64,000 nt of DNA from Bacteroidia bacterium (GTDB lineage Bacteria; Bacteroidota; Bacteroidia; J057; JADKCL01), in contig JACJYV010000010.1 of the NCBI GenBank assembly GCA_020635905.1, positions 62,001 through 126,000 of the forward strand. The letters are read 5' to 3'. The position numbers and the translations under genes were made by a program. Positions within the stretch are counted from its first letter, which is position 1. Every line of letters begins with the position of its first letter. Under the pieces are notes generated by a model. It searched no databases and was not told the origin of the DNA. It saw only the letters and a program-made list of their open reading frames with translations. This document shows positions 24,174-32,541 of this stretch, one piece after another.

Positions 24174-27100
24174 TTAATAAAAATCTCTATGAAAATTGCG
24201 TTCAAAATAGGTCCCAATCTGATTTTTCCCACCTGAAAGCCGGGCATAATAATACTGCCCTGGACGGGACAATGCTTCTGAATTCCCTTGTTCGGGAAAA
24301 AGTGGGTCTCCTGTTGGATTCATGGTTAAGGCTCCTTCGCCATTCAGATTGGCAAGGAAAAAACAATTCAGGATTCGTTCCTCTTCCAGCAGAGATAATT
24401 GAAGGCGGGTAATTTCATTTTGCAGCTTGGTAGCAGCCGGGTGTAAGGGATATTGACCAAGAAATTCCTGAATTTTTACGCAAAGATTTTCAGCCATTGC
24501 ATGACTTTTCAGATCAAGTACTACCCTGGCCTGTTCAGAAAAATAGGTTGGTTCCTGGGGATTTTGTTCGTAGAAATCCTCACAAAGGGCCAAAAACAAG
24601 TGGCAAAGTCTCTTTTCATCCCACAAAAACTTTCTGAGAGTCCCAAAACAATCTTCTGGATGAAGACTCATTTGCAACAGTTTTTTCAATTCAATAAAGG
24701 GAGACCGAGGTTTCTGATTTTGATAGGAATCCCACCAATACTTGAGAAACTCGATTTCCCCAGGCAAATGCAAAAAGCAATCCCAGGCATAATTAGCAGC
24801 AATTTCTTGCCCCTGATCCAACTCCAACAGATTAAGCATTAAGATGCGGGGTTCTTTTTCCCAGGGATTCGCTTCAATTGCTTCCTGAAGGAAGGCTCTG
24901 GCCGTAACCAAATAGGTTGGATTCCGGTCTTGTGCCCATTTGCATTGGTAAAGTTCGGCCATGGAGGCAAAGGCATCGTTTTTGGTGTCAGACCGATACA
25001 AAAGCTCCCTCAAAAAGGATTCTGCTTTATGGAAATCAAAGTCTGTTAGGGAATGTTGGTACTTGGAAACCAGCCCCCTCCCCATTTGGAGCAAGGCCCC
25101 TGTATGCTGAGGATTTTTGCGAAGAATGTTGTTCAATTTTTCAATTGCTTCCATGAAGGAGGCTTCCAGTCCTTCCAGTTTCCATCTGACCATCAGGAGG
25201 TCTGACATGATCTGAATTAGTATTAAGGGAATATTGGCTTGATTTTGAATGGATTGAAAGAATGAATTCGCCTCGGAAAAGTACTGAATCAACCCAGTTT
25301 CAGCGTATCTGTCTCTGCACCAATTAAGAAAAGCGACATGCATCTCAGATGATTCAGGAAGTAATGCAAGTGCTTTGCGAAAACAAATTCCAGCTTGTTC
25401 CTGGTCAGGTTTCTCGGAAACTGAATACCATTCCCCCAGTAGCCTCAATGTTTGTGCATTCTCAGGCATTTGCTGAATCCAGAATTTAGCAAGATTCATG
25501 GCTCGTTTTTCTCTCAAAAAAGTGGTGGCCAATTCTAATTTGACCGAATTTGGGATGTTTTCTGACTGAGGGTCAAGGGTGCGAATCCAATGAAGGATTT
25601 CTTTTTCCAAATCTGCAAGCAAATCGCAAAGTCCTGGATCGGTATTACCAACAGAAAGTTGATCTATAAGAAGGGAAAAGGCCTTCACCATTTCTCCTTC
25701 CGCCGTTAATATTTTGGCCTTTAATGAAATTAATGCAGGTGAAAGCACTCCTGAACTTCGGCGTAAATCAATCAATTCCCTTCCTTTTGCGAAATTGTTT
25801 ACCATTAGACTGCACTGGATCATTACATCCAGAAACTCGGGATCTTTTATTCTGTCCTGGTGCTTTTGCTGGAATTCTTCCAGTAGAACCAGAGGCGGAA
25901 GGTGTTCATCTGCTTTCAGGTAGCAGTTAAAGGCATGAAAAAGGGTTTTGGGGTCGGGGTCAGCATATCTTTCGATCAAGTCATCCATCCAGGTTCCAAG
26001 ATTTTGGAAAGTAAGGCCTGTAATATGCCCTGAACCAGGTTTTTGATAGTATCCCAGGTTCATTTTTTCCTGAAATTCAGGATGCTCCAAAAGGGTATGC
26101 AATAATTTCTCACCCTGAACATGATCGGTAAATCCCCGGAAAAATCGTCCGATCATATCTGATACAGATATTTTCCAACGATTGTACATTATATTCTGCT
26201 CAAAGTACCATTCTGCGAGTTTGGGGTGACGAAGGGAAAGTTCACTTCCTTCCAGCAAGATCAAATTCCCTTCTTCCAGGGCCGCATACAATTCTTCCGG
26301 ATCTGGGCTTTGAAAGGCTTCATGCCCAATAAATACTTCAAGTGATGGTTTTATCCCAAATTGATAGAAGAAGGCAACGTGGTGATACAGGAATTTCAAA
26401 GGTTTGCCCTGGTGCTCTTCCTCCCAATTGGTCCATTCGTGTCGATAATTTTTACTGATACAGTCCCGGTCAATTTCCTCAATCAGGTCCAGAGCTTTCT
26501 CAACCAGAGAAAAGGTCTCAGATCTTTGCAGGATCAAGCCAATGAGTCGATCTTTTTGGCTGCTGACCAGACTGAAGGTTTCAAGGGCTGAGGCGACTTT
26601 TTCCAGATATTGACGGCTCAGGGAGCCTGATTGATAAATTCCGATGTCTATGCGACGAAAAAGAGACAGGAATGCACTTTTTAAAGACCAATTCTCAAAA
26701 ACATATTCCCTTTCACCAAAAACGAACATGAGTTCCTTTCCCAATTTCAGATGGCTGCGACTCAGAAAATTTCCCAGATTCTGTATGTCAATTGAACTCA
26801 GGTGCAGTCGGGGTTCATCAAAAATGATAACGATGCGTTCATCGCTCCCAACATTTTGATGATGGTCCAGAATTTCCTGAAGAGAGTCAACAAAATGGTT
26901 AAGAATCAGATAAAATGAGGCTTTTTCCTGATTTTCCCAGGCTTGCCAAAGCAACCAGGTGCTTTTTCCTTCTCCACCTTTGCCCAGAACAACCAAACAT
27001 TCTTCATCGTTTTCCAAAAAGTCAATGAAGGTCAGACGCCGACCTGCGAAATCTCCTGGAAAACGGTTTTGGTCAAGGGTTTTTCCGGGAGGAATAGCCA

Positions 27101-27956
27101 AATTATTGCCAATTACTTTGCTGAGGATGGATGGGCCTGAGGCAAAGCGCAGGTAGAAATCCTGCTCAAGGGTTTGTCTGGTTTCTGGGTCTTGAATTAG
27201 TTTTTTCTGCCAAAATTCCGGGTTTAGGAGCCACCAATGGGTGTTTGGAGTTCCGGTTTGAGTTTCCTGCTTGTCAATTGACCTGATTTCGCGCGGCTCA
27301 ATTCCACCCAGAGCCCAGAAGTGGCCTTGGGCTAAAATTTTCATGGTTTGCCCTTTATGAGGGATGGCCCTGACCAATATTTTCCTCCCCTGCAATTCAA
27401 GTCCGTTCCTTCTAACCTGCTCCAGTTCGGGGCAGCCAGGGAGGGCAATTTTTAGGATCAGGTCCAGAAATGATCGGGTGGCAAAGTTGTGTTCGGAAAA
27501 GGTGATCTCCTGCCCTTCTGCAAATTCCTCCGGGTTATCCCAAAATGATTTGTCCTCCCGGTGGCTTTGTGCAGAATACAAATTTTGCAAATGACCCATC
27601 CGTCGCTTCAGGGTGGTCATGGAGATAAATTGCCCACTGCCCTTTTTTGACTCAACCAGTGCCAAAAACTTTTCAGGATACAAATTACGGGCAGCCTCCT
27701 GGATTCGCTTTTGGCACTCCACTTTGTTTTCCTTCAGAGTAGCCAGTATTTCCCGCTCAAGGTAAAGGCTGATTTCCCGAAATATGCCGTCCAGATTTTT
27801 GCCTTGCCAATCATCCATTTCCCGGGAAGAATCTTTCCAGCTTTTCCAGGCCAGATAGTGCAACCTCTGAGACAAAAACAACCTGAGCCGGGGAGAAATT
27901 GCAAATCTGTCCCTTCCCCCTTTGGAGTTCTTATTTTCTTGTTTAGCGGGGCTCAT
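24174..27956 (-). CDS. STAND-like P-loop NTPase with C-terminal TPR-like repeats
   Basis: About 1260 residues from ATG 27956 (MSPAKQENKNSK). A start 84 bp farther upstream is possible, but it would add a tail unlike a protein start. The N-terminal ~320 residues are charged and of no family I recognise. Then comes an NTPase core: Walker A GKGGEGKST (~residues 325-333), Walker B IVIIFDE (~375-381), and helical winged-helix-like sequence to ~650. The last ~550 residues are helical repeats with TPR spacing (e.g. AGICFRKALALLPESSEM, ATAFLQEAIEANPWEKEP-like units). N-terminal module, STAND-type NTPase and TPR sensor is the layout of many bacterial signalling and anti-phage proteins. Its place beside a CRISPR array and ISs fits a defence role (inference). 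Divergent from the next gene. Confidence 0.78.
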   Translation of the reverse strand: MSPAKQENKNSKGGRDRFAISPRLRLFLSQRLHYLAWKSWKDSSREMDDWQGKNLDGIFREISLYLEREILATLKENKVECQKRIQEAARNLYPEKFLALVESKKGSGQFISMTTLKRRMGHLQNLYSAQSHREDKSFWDNPEEFAEGQEITFSEHNFATRSFLDLILKIALPGCPELEQVRRNGLELQGRKILVRAIPHKGQTMKILAQGHFWALGGIEPREIRSIDKQETQTGTPNTHWWLLNPEFWQKKLIQDPETRQTLEQDFYLRFASGPSILSKVIGNNLAIPPGKTLDQNRFPGDFAGRRLTFIDFLENDEECLVVLGKGGEGKSTWLLWQAWENQEKASFYLILNHFVDSLQEILDHHQNVGSDERIVIIFDEPRLHLSSIDIQNLGNFLSRSHLKLGKELMFVFGEREYVFENWSLKSAFLSLFRRIDIGIYQSGSLSRQYLEKVASALETFSLVSSQKDRLIGLILQRSETFSLVEKALDLIEEIDRDCISKNYRHEWTNWEEEHQGKPLKFLYHHVAFFYQFGIKPSLEVFIGHEAFQSPDPEELYAALEEGNLILLEGSELSLRHPKLAEWYFEQNIMYNRWKISVSDMIGRFFRGFTDHVQGEKLLHTLLEHPEFQEKMNLGYYQKPGSGHITGLTFQNLGTWMDDLIERYADPDPKTLFHAFNCYLKADEHLPPLVLLEEFQQKHQDRIKDPEFLDVMIQCSLMVNNFAKGRELIDLRRSSGVLSPALISLKAKILTAEGEMVKAFSLLIDQLSVGNTDPGLCDLLADLEKEILHWIRTLDPQSENIPNSVKLELATTFLREKRAMNLAKFWIQQMPENAQTLRLLGEWYSVSEKPDQEQAGICFRKALALLPESSEMHVAFLNWCRDRYAETGLIQYFSEANSFFQSIQNQANIPLILIQIMSDLLMVRWKLEGLEASFMEAIEKLNNILRKNPQHTGALLQMGRGLVSKYQHSLTDFDFHKAESFLRELLYRSDTKNDAFASMAELYQCKWAQDRNPTYLVTARAFLQEAIEANPWEKEPRILMLNLLELDQGQEIAANYAWDCFLHLPGEIEFLKYWWDSYQNQKPRSPFIELKKLLQMSLHPEDCFGTLRKFLWDEKRLCHLFLALCEDFYEQNPQEPTYFSEQARVVLDLKSHAMAENLCVKIQEFLGQYPLHPAATKLQNEITRLQLSLLEEERILNCFFLANLNGEGALTMNPTGDPLFPEQGNSEALSRPGQYYYARLSGGKNQIGTYFERNFHRDFY

Positions 27957-28167
27957 TTTCAAGGTAAAATAGCAAAAAGAAAGGATTCTTTCCCATGAAG
28001 GATTGCCAAGCCGTCCTCCCTTCCATGCAGATCCCCACATGGGGAAAGATCAGCACGAAATTGAATTTAAGAAAAGAAATTACTGGCATTTGGCAGAATC
28101 CAGATTTTAGTTTATCCTTATCCAGGAATCCAATCAGGGTCATTCAACTCAAAATAGTCAGAATTCC

Positions 28168-29592
28168 ATGCGAAAATTTCTCCTTCTGTTATTTCTGTTA
28201 AAAAAAGATGAATTGGCCGTATTCAGTCATTTTTTGCTTGGGCCCGAGCCAGAAAACCAGATCAGGGGAAAGAAAATCATCCGTCCCTTTCTGAATTTGG
28301 TGCTTGAAAAGATCATTCCTGAAAGGTTGGCCGAAAAACTGAAAGCATATACACTTGAATATCAGCAGGAGTGCTGGGATTTTGCTTACCCTGGCAAGGC
28401 TTTCGATAAGCGCCTGATAGCCGACGGGTTTGCCCCCCTCAACAAGGCCCTGCGGTCGTTTGTATCCAGGCACCAATTGATGCAGGACAATCAGGTTTTG
28501 CTGGATGTATATTTTCTGGAATTTTTGCGGGATCGGCAGGCTCCGGGACTTTATGCAAAGCTTTCGGTTGAGGAGCGGGAGGAAGGGAAGCCGTCAGGAT
28601 ACACGTTTGCAGAGTTGGACCGTTGTTTTCGGGAAAATCTCGAAGCATTTAACGGGGTTTTATTTACTACCCACTTCGGTGAGGAGGAAAGGCAACTGGC
28701 CTCTGAACACCTTTTTGCGGGATTGAAGGCCCATCGTGAAGCGGCAGAACTCAGGGAACTGAGATTGCAAGTGATCTCCCAGGACCGTTTTCCTTTGTTG
28801 CCATTCCCTCCAGGTCATCCTGCCTCAAATCCCATCAAGGAGGCGTTTGAATTGATCCTGAAAGGGCTTAGGAAACAAATTACGGTGGAGGAATTTCTTT
28901 CTTTGGCGAATCTGATTCTGGAGGGCGGATTTCCGGCTGACAGTACTGAAGGAAGGGAAATCCTGAAGTACGCAGTTAACCTCGGCACTGACCTGTATTT
29001 GATTCCCGCCCATGCGTTGAAGGTGCGCCCTGGCCTGGCCCGCCTTTACATGGAAGCCGCAGACAGGGGTTTGTTGCAGGAAAATGGGGTGATACCTGCG
29101 CAGCACTATGCCAATGCCTGCATTCTGGCTTGCACCCAGGCAAAATTCTCCTGGGCGGAGACTTTTTCCCGTGAGCATGAAGGATTGCTTGACAAAACAG
29201 GACAAAAGGAAGGGCTCTTGCATTTTAACCTGGCCCACATACATTGGCGAAAAGGGGAGGCAAAAGCGGCTTTGCGGGAATTGCGGTCTTTCAAACCTGG
29301 CAAAAAAAGGCTCAGTAGCCGCTATGTGCAGGAAATAAAGGTACTGGCCGAATACGACGACGAAGCGTGCCTGCATAAAATAGAGGCTTATCTGAAGTTT
29401 CTGGATCGACTGGGAGATCGCAACCTCCAACCAGCCATTGCCCTGCAACACGACCGGGCCCTGCTGATTCGCCGTATCCTGAAAGCACCCAGTTATGGAG
29501 GTGAGCATTGGGGCAAACTCAAAGAGGCAGCCCAGGCCTTTCCTTTTGACCTGGAATGGCTGCTCAGCCTGATCGACCAGCGCTCTGCCTGA
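28168..29592 (+). CDS. All-helical protein of unknown function
   Basis: 474 residues, leucine/glutamate/arginine-rich and almost entirely helical by eye, without signal peptide or catalytic motif. The start (LLLLFLLKKDELAVFSHFLLGP) resembles a paralogous group of ~450-500 residue proteins I associate with Saprospiria-type genomes, whose N-terminus reads like 'L-K-EL--F--FL-SP'; the function of that group is unknown. Helical repeats in the C-terminal half (FNLAHIHWRKGEAKAALREL) look TPR-like. It is divergent from the NTPase gene with a 211-bp shared upstream region, and ends 55 bp before the first CRISPR repeat. Confidence 0.65.
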   Translation: MRKFLLLLFLLKKDELAVFSHFLLGPEPENQIRGKKIIRPFLNLVLEKIIPERLAEKLKAYTLEYQQECWDFAYPGKAFDKRLIADGFAPLNKALRSFVSRHQLMQDNQVLLDVYFLEFLRDRQAPGLYAKLSVEEREEGKPSGYTFAELDRCFRENLEAFNGVLFTTHFGEEERQLASEHLFAGLKAHREAAELRELRLQVISQDRFPLLPFPPGHPASNPIKEAFELILKGLRKQITVEEFLSLANLILEGGFPADSTEGREILKYAVNLGTDLYLIPAHALKVRPGLARLYMEAADRGLLQENGVIPAQHYANACILACTQAKFSWAETFSREHEGLLDKTGQKEGLLHFNLAHIHWRKGEAKAALRELRSFKPGKKRLSSRYVQEIKVLAEYDDEACLHKIEAYLKFLDRLGDRNLQPAIALQHDRALLIRRILKAPSYGGEHWGKLKEAAQAFPFDLEWLLSLIDQRSA

Positions 29593-29838
29593 AGAAGATT
29601 CACGTTAAATTTTCCTGCCTGATTCCCAGGACTTGCGTGCCGACCCCCTTCGGCAACCTCAATTGGTAAATGGTATCTCTGACGGACTCGGTCTTTAAAG
29701 TCGGCCAAAAGAACCTGGTCTCAGTGTCCTTCCCTAAAATAACTATACAACCTTCTTGTTTAACACTAATATAACTATACATTTTTATTTCCTATTACTG
29801 GAATAGCTAAACACTTAAAATCCCTCTTACTAAAATAG

Positions 29839-30638
29839 CTATACAGGGACTTCAGGATCAGTGGCTCTGCCCGCGGGCAGAGCCACTGATCCTGTGGTTT
29901 TTTCCTGCGCCTCCTTTCGCTGGTTTCTTGTGCGCGTATTTTTCCATCGTTTTTTTAGAGGGCCCGAGGTTTGGTGGGCTTCGGCAGGAGCCATCATATC
30001 GCAACTCAGGTGGGGCCGATCATGGTTGTAAATGTCGATTTTGCGCCCCGATGCCCGCTTTGCTCCAATGAGAGTTTCGAATTTAACGTTCAACCCCATT
30101 TCAACCTTTAGGATGCCATTTACCCTTTCTGCAACTGCGTTTTCGCGTGGATCACCGCTTTGGGTCATACTGACAGAGATCCCGGCTGCCTGAAGCGTTT
30201 TAACGTAGTTGTCACAACAATACTGGGACCCACGATCTGAATGATGGATCAAGCAATCCTTGCGGTCCTTCCACTGATTTAGCGCCATTTTTAAAGCCGT
30301 AATAGCCCCTTCATGGCCCATGGTCATCTCCAATGCCCAACCTACAATTTTGTGCGAGTAAGCATCTGTGATAAGGAAGAGAAAACAAAAATCACCTTTA
30401 AGCCTGATGTAAGTGATGTCAGACACCCATAATTGATTGGGGCCGTTCGTTTGGAAGTCTTTAATCTGGTTGGGCCACTTTCGCATCCAGTGGTCGCTCC
30501 AGGTTGTCTTGGGACGATATCGCCTCAGAGGGCGAACCGTCATCTGGTATGAGGCCAATAGAGCATGTAAACCATCTCGTCCCATTTTGATGCCTTCTAA
30601 TTCGAGCTTAGTTTTCAGCATGTGATGCAACTTCGGGG
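29839..30638 (-). pseudogene. IS3-family transposase orfB, 5'-truncated
   Basis: Encodes residues 57-322 of the 322-residue transposase found intact in the two complete copies, including the DDE triad. It lacks the first 56 codons. The open frame continues upstream into the end of copy 2, where an ATG at 30696 would give a chimeric 285-residue product starting MYSYISVKQEG; this is an accident of the junction. Confidence 0.88.
29853..29894. repeat. 42-bp perfect palindrome in IS3 copy 1
   Basis: Same palindrome as at 30767 and 35598 (half-site CAGGATCAGTGGCTCTGCCC then G at the centre), overlapping the end of orfB. Confidence 0.9.
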
Positions 30639-30752
30639 TGTCCTTCCCTAAAATAACTATACAACCTTCTTGTTTAACACTAATATAACTATACATTTTT
30701 ATTTCCTATTACTGGAATAGCTAAACACTTAAAATCCCTCTTACTAAAATAG

Positions 30753-31721
30753 CTATACAGGGACTTCAGGATCAGTGGCTCTGCCCGCGGGCAGAGCCAC
30801 TGATCCTGTGGTTTTTTCCTGCGCCTCCTTTCGCTGGTTTCTTGTGCGCGTATTTTTCCATCGTTTTTTTAGAGGGCCCGAGGTTTGGTGGGCTTCGGCA
30901 GGAGCCATCATATCGCAACTCAGGTGGGGCCGATCATGGTTGTAAATGTCGATTTTGCGCCCCGATGCCCGCTTTGCTCCAATGAGAGTTTCGAATTTAA
31001 CGTTCAACCCCATTTCAACCTTTAGGATGCCATTTACCCTTTCTGCAACTGCGTTTTCGCGTGGATCACCGCTTTGGGTCATACTGACAGAGATCCCGGC
31101 TGCCTGAAGCGTTTTAACGTAGTTGTCACAACAATACTGGGACCCACGATCTGAATGATGGATCAAGCAATCCTTGCGGTCCTTCCACTGATTTAGCGCC
31201 ATTTTTAAAGCCGTAATAGCCCCTTCATGGCCCATGGTCATCTCCAATGCCCAACCTACAATTTTGTGCGAGTAAGCATCTGTGATAAGGAAGAGAAAAC
31301 AAAAATCACCTTTAAGCCTGATGTAAGTGATGTCAGACACCCATAATTGATTGGGGCCGTTCGTTTGGAAGTCTTTAATCTGGTTGGGCCACTTTCGCAT
31401 CCAGTGGTCGCTCCAGGTTGTCTTGGGACGATATCGCCTCAGAGGGCGAACCGTCATCTGGTATGAGGCCAATAGAGCATGTAAACCATCTCGTCCCATT
31501 TTGATGCCTTCTAATTCGAGCTTAGTTTTCAGCATGTGATGCAACTTCGGGGTGCCAATCCGGGGTTGGTCCTTGCGAATTAGCCGTACCATTTCAAGAA
31601 CCAAGGTGTAATCTTTGATTTGTGCATTTTTGCGCCTATTTCGGTCATAATATGCCAGGCGACTTTTACCAAACAGTCCACACAATCTCTCTATGGAGAG
31701 CTGGGAGTAACGCTCTTTCAT
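30753..31721 (-). CDS. IS3-family transposase OrfB (copy 2)
   Basis: 322 residues with an integrase (rve) core: D130 in LWVSDITYI, D191 in HHSDRGSQY, E227 in NAVAERVNG, the DD(35)E spacing of IS3 elements. The N-terminal part has the HTH_21-like segment PRIGTPKLHHMLK. The gene starts at the ATG of an ATGA overlap with orfA. The preceding A6 run (GAAAAAAT) would also allow a -1 frameshift giving an OrfAB fusion. The last 15 codons lie in a 42-bp palindrome. Confidence 0.95.
   Translation of the reverse strand: MKERYSQLSIERLCGLFGKSRLAYYDRNRRKNAQIKDYTLVLEMVRLIRKDQPRIGTPKLHHMLKTKLELEGIKMGRDGLHALLASYQMTVRPLRRYRPKTTWSDHWMRKWPNQIKDFQTNGPNQLWVSDITYIRLKGDFCFLFLITDAYSHKIVGWALEMTMGHEGAITALKMALNQWKDRKDCLIHHSDRGSQYCCDNYVKTLQAAGISVSMTQSGDPRENAVAERVNGILKVEMGLNVKFETLIGAKRASGRKIDIYNHDRPHLSCDMMAPAEAHQTSGPLKKRWKNTRTRNQRKEAQEKTTGSVALPAGRATDPEVPV
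30767..30808. repeat. 42-bp perfect palindrome in IS3 copy 2
   Basis: Self-complementary over 42 bases, overlapping the C-terminal codons of orfB (VALPAGRATDPE). Confidence 0.9.
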
Positions 31722-32269
31722 TTTTTCAACTGTTTGGTACCAGACTTTTTTCTGATTTTTATCTCAAGCTCCTCCTCAGCCACTTCAATTAGGGACTCAA
31801 GGCCCAGAACTCTTAGTTTGGCATCTTCAAGTTCTTTGCGCAAACGTGCGTTCTCGGATTCCAAGGATTCTGTTTCAGGCTTCTCACTGCCTGTTTGGGA
31901 CGGTTTTGACATAGGGGAACAAGATGATAACTCCGCTGCTTTCATCCAACGGTGAATTACTTGCACATAGTTGATATCGTACTTCTTAACAGCCTCTTCA
32001 ATAGTCAACAAACCAGAATTAATCTCATGAATTATCCGCAGCTTGAGAGCTTTGTCGTATTGCCGAGTAACCAGGCTACGTCCCGCAGCGACCACAGAAC
32101 GCCACTGCTGAATTGCATACGTACTGACCCCGTATTTTTGGGATGCCTCAATGCCAGTCATTTTACCTGAATCTACCAACTCAACAATCATTCGCTTAAC
32201 AGCAGGCGACTTTCGATGTTGAACACTTAAATCTTTTTTAGAATTTGAATTACTTTTTGATTTTGCCAT
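31718..32269 (-). CDS. IS3-family OrfA (copy 2)
   Basis: 183 residues from ATG 32269 (MAKSKSNSNSKK); a TTG 9 bp upstream is an alternative. It has two helix-turn-helix-like segments (GIEASQKYGVSTYAIQQWRSV and TIEEAVKKYDINYVQVIHRW) and a C-terminal coiled coil (SENARLRKELEDAKLRVLGL), as usual for OrfA proteins, which bind the IS ends and join OrfB by frameshifting. Confidence 0.93.
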   Translation of the reverse strand: MAKSKSNSNSKKDLSVQHRKSPAVKRMIVELVDSGKMTGIEASQKYGVSTYAIQQWRSVVAAGRSLVTRQYDKALKLRIIHEINSGLLTIEEAVKKYDINYVQVIHRWMKAAELSSCSPMSKPSQTGSEKPETESLESENARLRKELEDAKLRVLGLESLIEVAEEELEIKIRKKSGTKQLKK

Positions 32270-32541
32270 CACTTTCAAGGTTGCGAAAGTTGTATAGCTA
32301 TTTTAGTAAAAGACACAGTCCTCAATTGTTAAATGGTATCTCTGGGCTTGCTCTTTGGGTGGTGTCCCATGCGGGATATGAGTCTCAGTCCTCAATTGTT
32401 AAATGGTATCTCTGGGACCCTGCATGGGAGGGAGCCGTACACGTAATCAGTCTCAGTCCTCAATTGTTAAATGGTATCTCTGGGCCCGATCTCGATGTTG
32501 TTTTCCATCGTATTACTGAGTCTCAGTCCTCAATTGTTAAA

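Larger units (their letters stand above)
29725..30638 (-). mobile_element. Truncated copy of the IS3-family element (copy 1)
   Basis: 914 bp identical in layout to the 3' half of the complete copies: terminal inverted repeat TGTCCTTCCCTAAAATAACT at the left, then the 42-bp palindrome and orfB back to codon 57. At 30638/30639 it is abruptly joined to the end of copy 2. The outer left flank (29722-29724, CAG) pairs with CAG at 32316-32318 beyond copy 2, so copies 1 and 2 together behave as one insertion. Confidence 0.88.
30639..32315 (-). mobile_element. Complete IS3-family element (copy 2)
   Basis: 1677 bp. The ends are imperfect inverted repeats of about 27 bp: TGTCCTTCCCTAAAATAACT... at 30639 and the complement of TGTCTTTTACTAAAATAGCT... 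ending at 32315 (4 mismatches). Carries orfA and orfB overlapping by 4 bases. Same length and encoded proteins as copy 3, which is in opposite orientation. The 32315 end abuts CAG and then the rest of a CRISPR repeat. Confidence 0.92.

Noticed and set aside
27957..28040. Upstream start of the NTPase gene (MWGSAWKGG...)
   Set aside because: The 28 extra residues are unlike a conserved N-terminus; the ATG at 27956 gives a normal start.
29839..30696. A 285-codon transposase starting MYSYISVKQEG
   Set aside because: The first residues come from the end of the neighbouring IS copy; the gene is a truncated orfB fused by chance to that sequence.
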